64,000 nucleotides of DNA from assembly GCA_004794655.1 (NCBI GenBank), contig SMMW01000087.1, positions 1,780,501 to 1,844,500 on the forward strand, written 5' to 3'. The DNA comes from Marisa cornuarietis (taxonomy: Eukaryota; Mollusca; Gastropoda; Architaenioglossa; Ampullariidae). Shown piece after piece: positions 47,762 to 59,719 of the stretch (its first letter is position 1; each line of letters opens with the position of its first letter). A model generated the notes under the pieces. The model had not been told where the DNA came from. It did no database searches and saw nothing but the letters and a program-made list of their open reading frames with translations. The translations under genes and the position numbers were made by a program.

Positions 47762-48894
47762 TGAGACTCATCTATTATTTCGATGTAGATTCCTTTCAAC
47801 ATGAGCTTTTACCAAGGATGCACAAAGCCAACGACAATTTTAGTAGGTATTTGACAGTGCAAAATGCAACTGGACACTGAACTTAATACAAGCGTCTTCT
47901 TGAAAAATAGTCTTGAAGAGGCAGACAGGAGTTGCTACCGAAAGTGTTCAGGGATCCAGGTTATGAAGCGAGGGTAAGTCGTTGCCCTGGAGGTAACACT
48001 GGGACCTCAAGGACAAGCGTGTACAGCAGAGATGTTCAGTACTAGTTGTACTCACAACTTAGGGACAAAGTAGGGATTGCGTTCCACATACACATTACAT
48101 ATTATGCTCCGCATGTAACAAAAACATTGCCTGTGCTGATGTCTTCATAAACTAAAGTGATTAACTTGTACCTTTCATTCGTTCTTAATTTCTTTATTTA
48201 TTTTACCCTCTGTTTGCCTCCTTTCTCATTTTTGTCACTGTATGCGCGTGTGTGTTGGGTGCGTGGGTGCGTGCGTGCGTCTCTTTGTTTTTCAGAACTG
48301 TGTCTACACTGGCTATAAGTGTAATCCTAAATCTTACAATTATCGGTGTTGCGTTGGTTTCTGCAACGAAACAACAAACTTATGTGACATAGTAAGTATT
48401 ACTGAGCTGCGCTGTTCCTTTTGCTTCCAATGTCCACCATACTGTTCTCTGCTGAACATGTAGCATCTCTTTGGAAACATCCTACTCTTTTTCAGTCGTT
48501 TCGCTGATAGACTATTTGTTGATGTTGCAGCTGAGATACGCCACTTTTTTTCTCATGTCTGCTTAAGTATCCACATGATCTTGTAGACTGAGCGTTGCCT
48601 CTCTGTCAGGGTTATGGCTGGTCAGGTATCCATGTCTACACTGATCACATCACAACTTTATCCTTCCCATGTCCATTTTATTATTTTTGGTCTATTTTTT
48701 ATCTTGAGCTACCCGTCTTAAATGAAAAACTTCGTGTTACCTTTTTTTGTTATGGCATTATTTAATAGCCTTCATCGTAATTAATGTTTCAGGTTAAGTG
48801 CATGCCTAAAGGCGAACGGTGTGACCACGAAATCTTCGACCCTGTGTGCTGTAGTGGGAGCCCGTGTCCTTTGAAAACTGGGAGGTGTGAGTAG
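46195..48894 (+). CDS. Secreted cysteine-rich peptide with two cystine-knot-type modules (106 aa)
   Basis: There are three exons, 46195-46317, 48296-48391 and 48793-48894 (stop TAG), with phase-0 GT-AG introns. Exon 1 encodes a hydrophobic signal peptide (cleavage likely after about residue 18-19) and a short acidic/aromatic segment. Exon 2 encodes one module with spacing C-x6-C-x8-CC-x3-C-x6-C. Exon 3 encodes a second with C-x6-C-x8-CC-x4-C-x6-C. This C-C-CC-C-C framework is that of inhibitor cystine knots, which occur in defence peptides, signalling peptides, protease inhibitors and some venom peptides. Whether it is toxic cannot be told from sequence; a non-venom secreted peptide is equally possible. 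One module per exon suggests exon duplication. An AATAAA lies at 49263. Confidence 0.75.
47461..47535 (+). repeat. 75-bp segment shared with the THAP element
   Basis: It lies in intron 1 of the cystine-knot gene and is nearly identical (about one mismatch) to the reverse complement of 51970-52044, the spacer of the 50.7-53.5 kb element. Confidence 0.7.
47707..47761 (+). repeat. (CA)n microsatellite
   Basis: About 25 CA units with one AA interruption. It lies in intron 1 of the cystine-knot gene. Confidence 0.9.
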
Positions 48895-49262
48895 CCGTCA
48901 GTCATCACTGACGAAAACGGTTCACCCCGCGAGGCTCACACTTCAGCTCCAGGGGCGGACAAAACAAGAATGGTTTATTCATCCAAGCAACGTGAAACTG
49001 GAAGGGGATACTCGAACTGTTTATTTTCGCCATCTTGCTTTATTCCCGCGTGAGATATGGAACATGTCACACATATGCACACGCGCACACACACGCACCC
49101 ATGCACACCAAGTCCACTCTTTGATGTCTTCATCACTTGTCATTGCCGTAAAATTACTAATGCCTTCTCTGCCGCTGAATCAGCGGTATTCCACTGTTAG
49201 GTGAGGAAAGTTCAACATCCATGGAATGCAAACATTACAGACTGAAAAAGACTTGCGCGCTC

Positions 49263-49268
49263 AATAAA
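49263..49268 (+). terminator. Polyadenylation signal of the cystine-knot gene
   Basis: AATAAA about 370 bases after the stop codon, followed by a TG-rich stretch. Confidence 0.55.
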
Positions 49269-49757
49269 GTGTTGAAAAAGAAATGATATCTGGTCTCTTT
49301 ACTCTTCTTCATTACTCCAGATCATTTCTGTGCACCACGCATCAAATCAAAACTTAGGTGTCGCTGGAATTCCTTTTTTTTTAACCTTTCATATTCTTCT
49401 CTGTTTCCTACAGCCATGTTCTTCTCACAGTTACTCCAAGAATGTGCAAATACTACAAATACACGTTAGGTGTAAATGATAGACATTGAATAGCTTCTGC
49501 TAAAAATTTGGGGTTGTAAAACAAACTGTTACTTACAATCATGTGTAACACACTGCTCTGGGGTGGTACTAGGAGATTGTCATGTTTGGTTGTCAAGTGC
49601 CGTCGTCCAACCAGTCGGCACGAGCGTTGAGTTTCAGTTTCTCAAGTGCGCTGCTCAAAACGATTGTATCGTGTATTTGAAAATCTTGTCATATAGTTTT
49701 AAACCTGGGTGAACGAGGAAGAGATGAACTGTGTGGATACGACTGGCGTGACAGAAA

Positions 49758-49870
49758 CAGTGGCGTAGGAAGATGCTCGGCTTTGGGGGGGAAAGCTCCA
49801 TGCTGACAATGAATAACGTTCACATTCTTGCCTTCCCAGCATCCTTGCCCCCCCGGTTCCTACGCCACTG
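49758..49870. mobile_element. hAT-like MITE
   Basis: 113 bp bounded by CAGTGGCGTAGGAAG and its near-perfect inverse (TTCCTACGCCACTG), typical hAT-family ends. The flanks share AGAAA, a possible partial 8-bp target duplication. Confidence 0.65.
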
Positions 49871-50925
49871 AGAAAACGACTTTCTCGTCGAATGGCGCCA
49901 TCTACGTCATGACGAAGGGTCAGTTTTTGTTTTCTCTCGCAAAAAGAGAAACAAAACATGGCGGCCTGCGAGAATCGGCGCGTAGTTGTGTTTTAGACAC
50001 GATTACAATTAAGTAAACGGTTTGTTTAAGCCCCAAACGATTTTAGGGAAAACTATTTAGAATCAGACAATGAAGCACAACTTGACATTTCCTTTGACTT
50101 TTCCTTTAAGTTAAGCAAAGCCCGAATTTCTTCTGTGAAAGTTTTTTAAGTGATCAGAAAGCTGAATTTCTTTTCTCCCTCATCTCCTTCTCATATATAG
50201 CCTAGGTGAAATACTTTACCAACCAAGTATCCCCCCTTCCCTGTTTATTTCCCTTTATCACTTACATTATGAAGGCAAACTTTTTTAAAATCATTATTAA
50301 GATTATCATTGCAATTATTGTCTGAGAGAACTGTTGCTTTTTTCAGAAGTAATAAAGCGTCTGTATATATTCCAGATAAATTATTGCTGTTAGAAAACAA
50401 ATGAACTCTGTGTAAAGCATGTGGGCACTGGGAGACAACACGTCGCCATGCTCTAACTTGATGGCTTCCACCCTTTAAAAATAAAACAAATTCAGCTGCC
50501 AGCGTCACGTAGCTACGGAGCTAGCACCAAGTTCCACATCACTTACTCATCAGAAGTACATGTTGCAAAAGAAGACAGCAAACGGATTAATCAATTAATT
50601 AGACAGAAAACTCGATAGCATATAAACAAGCATGAGGCTAACTCACAGAATTATGTATATATATATATAAACGTTACGGCCAAAGCCCGAAATCGGCCAA
50701 AGTGGAAAGAGTCCGGCCAAAACTGGAAAAGGCCAATGTTGCTGTAAATTGACAATCCAATGTCGGTCTTTTCTTGATTTGGTGTTTGTAAAATTGCATG
50801 GGGCGATCGGCCAAAGTCGGAATAAAACGTCATGAACAGATTTTTGTGTTTCTGTATAGTTTCATTCTTTATATTGATTAGTAATTGTTAATTATCAAAC
50901 TAAATTTTGATACTTAAAGGAAAAC

Positions 50926-51006
50926 ACGAGCGCTCAGCAAAAATCGCTGGAAACAGAACACAAAGTATCACAAAAACATATTCCGGTGGTATTTTATGAC
51001 AAAGAG
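50926..51006 (+). other. Candidate exon end within the left arm
   Basis: The open reading SKNRWKQNTKYHKNIFRWYF continues to a GTAAGA donor after AAAGAG. It is conserved, with stops, in the right arm and at 35945-36062. Its Y-x-x-x-x-F-x-W pattern loosely recalls the later part of P2RX7_C domains (AYRQF..W). This is weak evidence on its own. Confidence 0.25.
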
Positions 51007-51127
51007 GTAAGAGAGATTTTACATTAATATTTTTCTCTTAAGCACACCTGGATTTGTCAAGGAAACAGGAAGTGACGAAACAGAAGTATTTCTAAAATAG
51101 TGTCGTCTGCATAAGCTGAATTCGAAA

Positions 51128-51480
51128 ATGCAATCCTCGGTAAAAGAAAACAGACCAGGTCCCTATGTACTGTTGCTGAATGTTCTCTTCGACACTCAGA
51201 TGAAGTTTGTACTCATGAAGGAAATCCTAAAGATAATGGCAGCAAACGCCCGCGGATTAACTCCGTTCAGAGATGTGTATATACAGGTCTGCTTTGTTCA
51301 AACGTGCCATGCGAACTTCGTCCCCACACAGTACTCAAGAATTTACTCAAAGCATTTCAAAAGTGATTGTTATCCAGTCCCTTATACAGTACATGCAAGT
51401 CTTAAACTTTCAGTAAAACAAAGAAATCTTCTTCCTACAGCAGTGCCGACTATACAAAAACATCTACTACTACTGGTAAA
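51128..51480 (+). pseudogene. THAP-domain fragment (copy B, left arm)
   Basis: The reading contains YSRIYSKHFKSDCY and ends with LLPTAVPTIQK, the typical THAP C-terminal AVPT box. The ICS Cys has become Tyr, and the N-terminal Cys pair and FPKD motif are lost to frame damage, so zinc binding is not expected. Confidence 0.55.
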
Positions 51481-52084
51481 AAAGCTTTTTTTGCAGTTCC
51501 TTTTTTTCCAATTTCTTTATTTGGTAAGTACAGTTTCACAGAACACAATTGTTGAGTGTCCATACTTAAAATAAAGAAAAGTGAAAGGGAGAGAGAAACA
51601 AGAAGAAAGTGTCCACATGTACCATTACAAAAAGCTTTATAATGTACAACAGTTCTTGGTTTACAGGGTAAATGCATGATTATTAAGTTACACGGTAAAA
51701 AAGCTTAAACAAAGATCAAGCACCAGATATGCACCATCGAATCTTTCTACACCGTAACAGTTACAAACACATCCTCAGTCGTATCTTTATCCAGCACAAT
51801 GGTAAAAACAACTAACAGTGTGAGTGCACTATTGATATGCGTGCTCGAAACAACTAAAAAAAAAAAAAAAGAATTGAGGGTGACAAGCGTATGAAGAATA
51901 CGTGCAAGTATCAGTAAGTAAATAGCAAATTTGCAGCTAAATGATGAAGAAATAAGTTTTTACATAAAATAAAAATAAAAATAGACTTCAAAGAACGCTA
52001 TAAAGTGTAGTCTTAACCACTACTAGAGTTATTGCTACCTACAATAAATCTATATCAAATTATTATGTTATATATTTAATGGTA

Positions 52085-52400
52085 AAAAAGTCATCATCAT
52101 ACTTTTGTATAGTAAGCACTGCTGTAGGAACAAGATTTCTTCCTTTTACTGAAGGTCCAAGACTTGCTTGTACTGTATAAGTGACTGGATAACAATGGAT
52201 TTTGAAATGTTTTGAGCAAATTCATGAGTGCGGTGTCGGGACGAAGTCTGCACGCACGTTTGAACAAAGTGAATCCACTGGCCTTTAAAACATTATCTTT
52301 AGGATTTCCTTAATGAGTACAAACTAACTCCATCTGAGTGACGAAGAGAACATTCAGCAACAGCACAATGTGTCCTGGTCAGTTTTCTTTTACCGAGGAT
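52085..52400 (-). pseudogene. THAP-domain fragment (copy B, right arm)
   Basis: This is the inverted counterpart of 51128-51480, with further small deletions. The AVPT-like end survives as TAVLTIQK. Confidence 0.5.
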
Positions 52401-53028
52401 TGCATCTTTTCTCTTTGACTTCTGCTAGTGCAAACGAAGCTATTTTTAGAAATACGTTCGTTTCATCACTTTCTGTTTTCTTGACAAATCCAGGTGTGCT
52501 TAAGAGAAAAATATTAATATAAAATCTATCATGCCTCTTTGTCATAAAATACCACTAGAATATGTTTTTGTGATACTTTGTGCTCAGTTTCCTGTGATTT
52601 TTGCTCAGCAATCGACTTGACCTTTAAATTTTGATCTGGAAAAGATTTACTTACCAGTCTGTCGAGTGACCTCAGTATGGATCTTTTTTTAAAACTTCAG
52701 TGGAAGCTTCCAAAAAAATTTTAATCTGAAGGGCTCTATACCCAAATCAGCTGTTAATTTTTTTTTAACAAAATTTCCTTTCTTGAACAGGAGAACCTAA
52801 GTAATTTTCTCCTTCTTTCCTAGTGGCAGGTGAGAATGCCGATTTTCCAGCTTATATCTTTAAAATTAAGCATAATTATATACTCATATTTTGGGAATTA
52901 TTATTTTAAAATGAACTTAACCCAATAATAGAGAAACAAATGTTGGACTCGGCTTGTCTTTAAGCTCATAAAGATAAGTAAATTATTAATCTCTATCATC
53001 ACTTGTTACAACAAGATGAAATTTTATT

Positions 53029-53244
53029 TCATTTCGAATTACACAACAGTTTGTTATTTCTACATCTGCAGCGATTTGTTGCGCTCTTAACAGTGCGATT
53101 GCATCGAGTGCAGCCTTGGCCTCCGGTCAGTGATTGAGAAGACGCGACGGATTTTTCTTCTGTGCCAACGGATTCCAATGTGAGAAGTTTCTCGTGCAGA
53201 ATGAAAAATTCACTTCTGGAGTACAGTTGTTTGAGAACGTTCAT
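53029..53244 (-). CDS. Cys-rich terminal frame inside the TIR element
   Basis: A 71-aa minus-strand frame ends in CTRCNRTVKSATNRCRCRNN and LLCNSK, then TGA immediately followed by AATAAA. The C-x2-C..C-x-C..C pattern resembles Cys-rich tails found on some transposon-encoded integrases and transposases (GC-x-x-x-RC-x-C-x-K type). It lies 215 bases inside the right TIR, so it may be the surviving 3' exon of the original transposase or a captured exon. Confidence 0.35.
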   Translation of the reverse strand: MNVLKQLYSRSEFFILHEKLLTLESVGTEEKSVASSQSLTGGQGCTRCNRTVKSATNRCRCRNNKLLCNSK

Positions 53245-53479
53245 GACATATGCAATAACGCTTCTTGGATCACCGTGAGGTCAACATCTGGTATAATTAT
53301 GGATATATGAGCTCATAGACTTTTGGCCAGGGATTTACCGCCTCTCGCGAAATGGCCGACCAAAGTAGCATATACACTGGTCATTTCAAGTACATCGGGT
53401 CTTGACTACACCTCGCAGCCAAAGTGCGATATGGACGGCCAGTTCAGGAACTAGCTGAACTTCGGGCTTTGGGCGTAAC

Positions 53480-56160
53480 ATAAATGCAAAATACATATCA
53501 CTGCGAACTGATTTGAAACTGAGACACTAGCACCGGCGGAGAGGTTAAAATAAATAAATAAATAATATTAATGGGTGAGGGGGTCAATGTGGACTGCATC
53601 CCATCCCCCAGATCCCTCCAGAAAAGATGGATACCGAGAGGGTAGGGCTGATGAAGCGGCTCCTTCTTCCATAGTCTGTGCCAGAGACATGTTAAACATA
53701 TTAAATCATACCCTAGACATGTTAAACCACTTACAAATAACTGCCACGTGCAGCCACTAGGCATTTATGGTCCATTAGCAATAATTCTAAGACCCTCTCA
53801 TCTGTTTTTATTGGCTGAGACGGTAACCTTCCTGTGCCTGGCCGTGTCTTCGTTTCATTTCATTGATGCCATAAACAATAACCAATAAGCGTACAACTAA
53901 AGCCAGTAACTGATGAAAATAAAAACCGTTGTCAAAACTCTTGACATCCGTAATTCGTGATCTACGCCTTTCGGGACTGTTTATTTGTCGCACGAAAAAG
54001 ATATCATTCCTAGGGGACAGAGAGCCCGGTGGTTTAGCGCGAACATTTTTGCAATAATTTGGGTGAAGGAAATTTCCTAAACTAGTGCAAAAATTGCCCA
54101 TTTTCTTAACTTTTAAAAGGTTTCTCGTGATACTGGTAGCCTTGTCTTTTGTAATGAAAGCATTGCTGTTAAGTAGCGAAAGATAATATCAACGACTGTT
54201 GTGAATTATTGTGAATAATAAACCTCCAAGAATCTCTGGTTTTGTGCAGGCCAGTCTTAAACTGGAATCTGTGTTACGTGAGTGCGACTTCCCTGTATCA
54301 GACTGGTTACTATCAGTCCCTTTCGTCAACCATCTATATGAAATAAAGTCGATTTCTTTCATGATTTGATTTTTTTCATTTCACGTTTTTTTATTGGTGG
54401 GCTTCTTTCTTCATATTGATATTTTTCTTGTGTGTTAACTTCTTTATACGTTATGTAACTTAAAGAAATGAGCAAATCTGTCATTGGATGATTCACGCTC
54501 TTAATTGGTTTTCATTTGGGGACTAAAAATCTAATAAACTACCTAGACGATGGACAGATACGCTGTATTTTTCTCCATGTGGCACCTGTTGACAGGGCCA
54601 CTTACTTTGTCGTGGTAAAAGTGTACTTACTGCTGACTCGGTGTAAAACATGAATCCCATTTTCGCGTCACCTGACAGCAATGAGTGGGAAAAAATCTCT
54701 TTCGTAAGTTTAACTTTTAAAATTTTAAACCTGATTCAAAAACCTTTGATCTACATAAGTGTCTGACACATACGGTCAATTAATAAGGTCCTTTCTCTTT
54801 TGAGGTAAGCTTCGGACCAGAATGCCGCGGTTCAGTTTTCACTTTGCAACTTTCCCTTCTGTTCCCTGTCGCTGACTTTCATAATTACATTTGTTTGCTC
54901 CGAAACTGTCCAGATGTACTAAGCTCTCCGCTGACCTCCTCACAGACGACCATCATTCATCAGCAGTGCTCCGTCCCCCTGCGCCACTTCGACTGCTCTT
55001 TAAGCACCTAGTACTTTGCCACTTTTTATAATCCCACCTGTCGAGTTTTGATTTAGGTTTAAGAGCATCAACGCTTTGATGTCTGAAATATTGCGTCTAC
55101 TTTAACCCGATCTTTTCATCTTTCATTGCAAGTATCTTATTCCACATCACGTATGATGTTTGGTCTGTGTACCTCATCACCTCTCGGTGCTTGTGTGACT
55201 CAAGCGAACTAGAAAGGGAAGTTTACTCTTGATGTGTTCTGTACTGGGATTTCGGTTCTGAAAGAAAATTTACTAGACAGCTCTCATCAATCAAACTTAC
55301 GCATCCATATTCTTGTTTCATGTTCGCAAAATTAAGAACCCAGCAAAGACGCAATCCTGGGGATCAAGACTGGCGCAAACTTAGGCAAAGATACTGCCAA
55401 GATTACAAGCAAAGATACTGCCAAGATTACAAGCAATACTACCAAGATTACAAGTATTTCCCAATCTTAGCCTATCACTGAGCGACTGTTGAGTACCTAA
55501 GTATTAAGAACTTACCAACCATGTCTTCTCAACACACCTAACCAGTCTCAAGGTGGGGTTCAGTGACTTTGAAATGCACGTTTTTATGTTGACGTTCATA
55601 TTTATCCATATTGTCTATAATGTGAATATATTTATTACTTATAATTACCCAAACAATGCAGAGCGTATTTTATAAAGCTTTATATCACTAGCCAGGGTAT
55701 TCCGGGTTGCCTTCTGCTGCGAACTCTTCCAGCTGTGGTTTTATCAACTTTCGATCTATCACTTCATTTGAATCCTGTTTGTTCATGCACGGCGTCTATG
55801 AAATACGTCCACTCCTCGTGTCCCTTCCCTAGCTGACAGCTCATGTTCTGCAACGAAGCACGTTTCAAATGGAAGGACGGGGGTTGGGGACCCCAACTCC
55901 TTTCTCTCGCGGGCTTTTATAAAATACTCTCTCAAATTACATTTTCAAAATGTTCTCTACAAACATGTCTAAATTTCTTCTGCATCTTTTCCCTTTTGGA
56001 GCTACTCTTAGAAACGTAAGCAAATGTAAAAATATTTACAAAAAATAAAATCAACATGGTCCGAACCATCATACACAAACTATAGCCTACTGTACAGGAA
56101 AAAAAAATGTCTCAAATTATGTTAGGATTGGAAAGGGTTTGGGGTTAGTGTTGGAGGAAT
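53480..56160. other. Intergenic region, no supported gene
   Basis: AT-rich sequence with one 24-bp minisatellite (55385-55454, AAGATACTGCCAAGATTACA). The 97-aa minus frame at 53808-54101 has no recognisable domain. Confidence 0.5.
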
Positions 56161-56162
56161 GT

Positions 56163-57660
56163 TTTAGCCACAGTTATAGGAAAATTGGCTGCAATGAACC
56201 CGGTGGACTGTGTTGTAGACACTCTCATTGGAAACATCAAAGAGTCTGTCAACAGCCCAGAGGGTTCTAGGACGACATAGGAATAGGAAACAGCCATGGG
56301 TCACGAATGACTTCCTAGACATCTGTAACCAAAGAAGGGCCTTCAAGAGAGGAAAGAAAAGAAAACCAGAAGCAGCTTCTAAATACAAAGAAGTGAACTA
56401 TGCTATCAAGAAAGAGATGAAGACAGCTAGAGATAACTGCACTGACAGCCAATGCGGGACCACAGAGGATGGAACAGCAAAAAGACCCACCAACTACTAA
56501 GGACCCTCGCTAAAACAGATCAGCACCTCAATCATCAAAGTCAGCAATGGCCACCTCCTCACACAAAGCAATGCTGCACTCAACCGGTGGACTGAATACT
56601 GCAAGGACCTGTACAACTACCAGCTGAAGACGGACACCAACATCAAAACGACCAGACTAGAAACAGTGAACCTGCAGACTTACCAGTCCTACGGGAAGAG
56701 GTCGAAAGAGCTGTACACGCTGAAGGGGGGAGAGTCGCCAGGCGTTAATAATGTGCCAGCTGAGCTGCTCAAGCAGGGTGGGAAAGAAACTACCAAGGCT
56801 CTCACTGTTCTGTCTGGGAAAGAATGGACGCAGTCACTTGTCATACCCCTCCCCAACAAAGTGAAAGAACTACAGAACCATAACTTATCAGCCACCCAAG
56901 CAAAGTCATGCTGAAGGTCATACAGAACCGCATCAGCACCATGCAGAGGAACTGCTAGTAGAAGAACATGCTGGCTTCAGACCAGGTAGAAGCACAATTA
57001 AGCAGATCTTCAACTGTCACATCTTCACCATAAGTGGGATCTCTATCACAACTTCATCGACAAAAAAAAAAAAGCATTCGACAGAGTCTGGCACGAGGGG
57101 CTACGACAAGTCATGCAAAAATTCAGCATCAAAGGCCTCGTTCAAGTCACCAACGCGCTACATAATGGGTCGACGAGTACAGTACTGCTGAATAACCAAA
57201 CAGGATTTTACTTTCGCACCACACTGGACGTACGTCAAGGATGCCCACTATCACCGGTGCTGTTTAATATTTTCTCAGAGAATATCATGTGAGAAACTGT
57301 CCACGACCATCATACTTCAATTTTTCAATATTTCAATTGGTGGAAGACTGATATGCAACCTACGCTTTGCTGACGACATAAATCTGTTAGCAGGTACTAA
57401 CAAAGAAGTGAAAGACCTCACCAACAGACAGTTCAAACGCACATGAAATGGAAGCCAGAACTGAAAAGAATTTTGACCAATGGCAATGGTAAAGGAGATG
57501 TGTACATGAACGGGGCACAGCTCGAAGAGGTAAGCAGCTTCAAGTACTTGGGAGCCACACTCTCGAGATACCTCAAATATGGACCGCGAACTATACCTCA
57601 AATATGGACCGCGATCTATACCTCAATGAACGTCAACCTCACCTTTCTGTTCGCAGTCTG
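56163..57660 (+). pseudogene. Non-LTR retrotransposon: reverse transcriptase part, broken
   Basis: Plus-strand pieces in several frames match the linker and reverse transcriptase of the CFDP2-like LINE family: RKQPWVTNDFLDICNQRRAF, LKGGESPGVNNVPAELLKQG, KAFDRVWHEGLRQVM, VRQGCPLSPVLFNIF, LRFADDINLLAGTNKE (catalytic DD) and FKYLGATLS. Frame changes, stops and a 25-bp direct duplication at 57571-57620 break it. The same protein resumes at 58949 after an interruption, so this is one old copy split by a later insertion. Confidence 0.8.
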
Positions 57661-58044
57661 CCAGTTCTGTTTTATGCTGAGCTGCCCCAAGCATGCTTCG
57701 TGTGCAGGTTGTTCTGTCTTGTCCTTCTGGCTGTTGATATGTCTGTGTCTTTTTTGTTTTTAGTCGGTGTTCGTTTGTTATGTGAATTTTACGTCTGTGT
57801 GTTGATTTTCTTCAATAATCCCTACTGAGCTTTTTTTAAGTAGGTAAACGCGCTGCATAAAGTTCCTTTATTTATTATTGTTGCTCTCGTATCTTTGCAG
57901 GTTCCTGCATTGCGGGCGACGCCCATTCCATGATGGAGATTGACTCTAACCGCTGTCGCTCCCTGTCGACCGCTACCACCACCCAGCTCTTCGTTCTGCA
58001 CCGCCGACAAGTAACAATAACAGCGGCGATGGCGATGGCTAGGA

Positions 58045-58940
58045 TCTAGATAACCATAAGATAATACTTTATCTGTCCCGGAGGGCCATTCAGTGGCAGC
58101 TCGATAACAACAACAACAACAAAATTCGTATGCACCACATTCACATTTCATTCATTTGCACTCAGCACCATTCAAAAGACGCACGGCTGAAACAACGAAA
58201 GACAGCCTCAGTCTGTTGGTCCTGCATGCAGGTATACAAAATCGGCGGCACGAAGTGTCTGCCTGTTATTCAGAGTCTGAGGAGCACTCTGGGCTGTCCC
58301 AACGACTTTGGAGCAGGTGGATACCACACGATGTAAGCTGCTCTTGTGTTTCACTGATTAACTGTTGTAGAAACAGATAAACGAGAAGGACAGCACACTC
58401 TCTATATGCAATTTATAAAAGAGCTGCAGAAATTGGTGGGAAAGACTTCAGCTTCCGGAGAAGGAAGAGGTGCTGTTGAGCCTTCTTCACAACAGTCGGA
58501 GTGTTGACATCCCAGCAGAGTCGCCTGTCGAAGATGGTGCCCAGGTATTTAAAACCATGAACAATTTCCACCTCCTTGTCGTGGATGACACTCACGGGAC
58601 CTGGTAGAGAATTCCGACGGAAATCAAAGACCATCTCTTTCGTCTTACTCACATTAAGTTCTAAGAAATTGTCATCGTACCAGGCAATAAATTCGTCCAA
58701 AGCTACACCGTGGGTATCTGCTGGCCCGCTAAGGAGAGAAAGCAGTGCACTGTCATCAGAGAATTTGACGATATTGACCCTCATGGTTACTGCGACAACT
58801 GTTGGTATACAGAATAAACAGAAGCGGGGATAAAACACAGCCTTGAGGTGAGCCGGTGCACGTTGTGACTCAGTCAACCAAAAAGTGAATGATCCATAAA
58901 GTTCACAAAGTACAATCTGTCCATATCCCTTGCAGTCCCG
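58045..58940 (-). pseudogene. Second LINE (CR1/L2-like), nested and inverted
   Basis: On the minus strand: TGSPQGCVLSPLLFILYTN, a frame change, VNIVKFSDDSALLSLL, ALDEFIAWYDDNFLELNVSK, HGFKYLGTIFDRRLCWD and a C-terminal stretch (ESVLSFSFICF, then SSLHRVVSTCSKVVG). It ends in GGGACAGATAAAGTATTATC near 58055. The catalytic core reads SDD rather than ADD. It is 5'-truncated, as LINE insertions usually are, and inactive. Confidence 0.75.
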
Positions 58941-58944
58941 ATCC

Positions 58945-59390
58945 TGATATGACACATCGGCTCTGTTCGCCGAAACGGAATGGAGAATCAAGGTATTCGA
59001 GAAAAGGTGGCTGAGGAGGCTGCTCCAGATCTCATACAAAGAACATAAAACCAACGACTTTGTAAGAAACAAGATTGCCACCCTCGTAGGACACCAGGAA
59101 CCTCTACTATCAACAGTCAAGCGACGTAAGCTGGTCTTATTTGGTCATGTGACCCGGCACAACACCTTATCGAAAAATATCTTTCAAGTTAACTTGGAGG
59201 GTGGCCGACGCCGCGGTGGTCAGAGAAAGAACTGGCTTACGAATGTCAACGACTGGACTGGTCGTCCTGTACAGGACCTGCTGACTATCGCCCACAATAG
59301 GCAAGAGAGGCGGGCCCTGTCAGCTGCCACATCTATCCATGTGCTCCCCCCAACGCCAGGCGCCGATCAAGGGACAATTAATTTGTTTTG
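58945..59390 (+). pseudogene. LINE 3' part, continuation of the copy at 56.2 kb
   Basis: A long open stretch: FAETEWRIKVFEKRWLRRLL, YKEHKTNDFVRNKIATLVG, RRKLVLFGHVTRHNTLSKNI, LEGGRRRGGQRKNWLTNVND. This is the C-terminal region after the reverse transcriptase in the same family. It joins logically to the piece ending near 57660. Confidence 0.8.
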
Positions 59391-59547
59391 GCTTTGCATT
59401 ATTTGCTCAATACGGAAACACACACACACACACACACAACTTTATCCTACTCTGCTTTACAATGAAATAGTTTAGAAAATACACAATTTTATTATCATTT
59501 TGTATTATAAAAATTGTAATGATTTACTGCCATATTTACAGTTAACT

Positions 59548-59715
59548 GTGGAAGTGGTTAGAGCGACTAAGGCTGTGGACGCACCCACTAGCCCTGTTCG
59601 ACACCCGTGTGGTACAACCGAGATGGAAACCGCCCTCATAAAAAGCTACTCCCGAGTTAGGTACGGTCTGTAACACCTCACTCCCAGGATACCTAAATAT
59701 TAGGGGATTACCCTG
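59548..59715 (+). repeat. Diverged tRNA-derived SINE
   Basis: An A-box-like GAAGTGGTTAGAGCGACTAA and a B-box-like TGTTCGACACCC are followed by TAACACCTCACTCCC, a block shared with the SINE at 9547-9816. It is the same family but an older copy. Confidence 0.6.
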
Positions 59716-59719
59716 TTTA

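Larger units (their letters stand above)
50673..53479. mobile_element. 2.8-kb DNA element with TIRs, inverted arms and THAP fragments
   Basis: The ends are GTTACGGCCAAAGCCCGAA (50673-50691) and its inverse at 53461-53479, with 18 of 19 bases matching. Inside, bases about 50890-51480 are repeated inverted at about 52645-52085, giving arms of roughly 575 bp around a 600-bp spacer. Each arm carries a THAP fragment. The right interior also holds blocks shared with copy A at 33.2-34.5 kb and a Cys-rich frame near the right end. The flanks read ATAAAC and ATAAAT, a possible imperfect target duplication. The architecture is foldback-like. No intact transposase is present. The superfamily is unresolved; THAP suggests P-element or Kolobok affinity. 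Confidence 0.6.
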
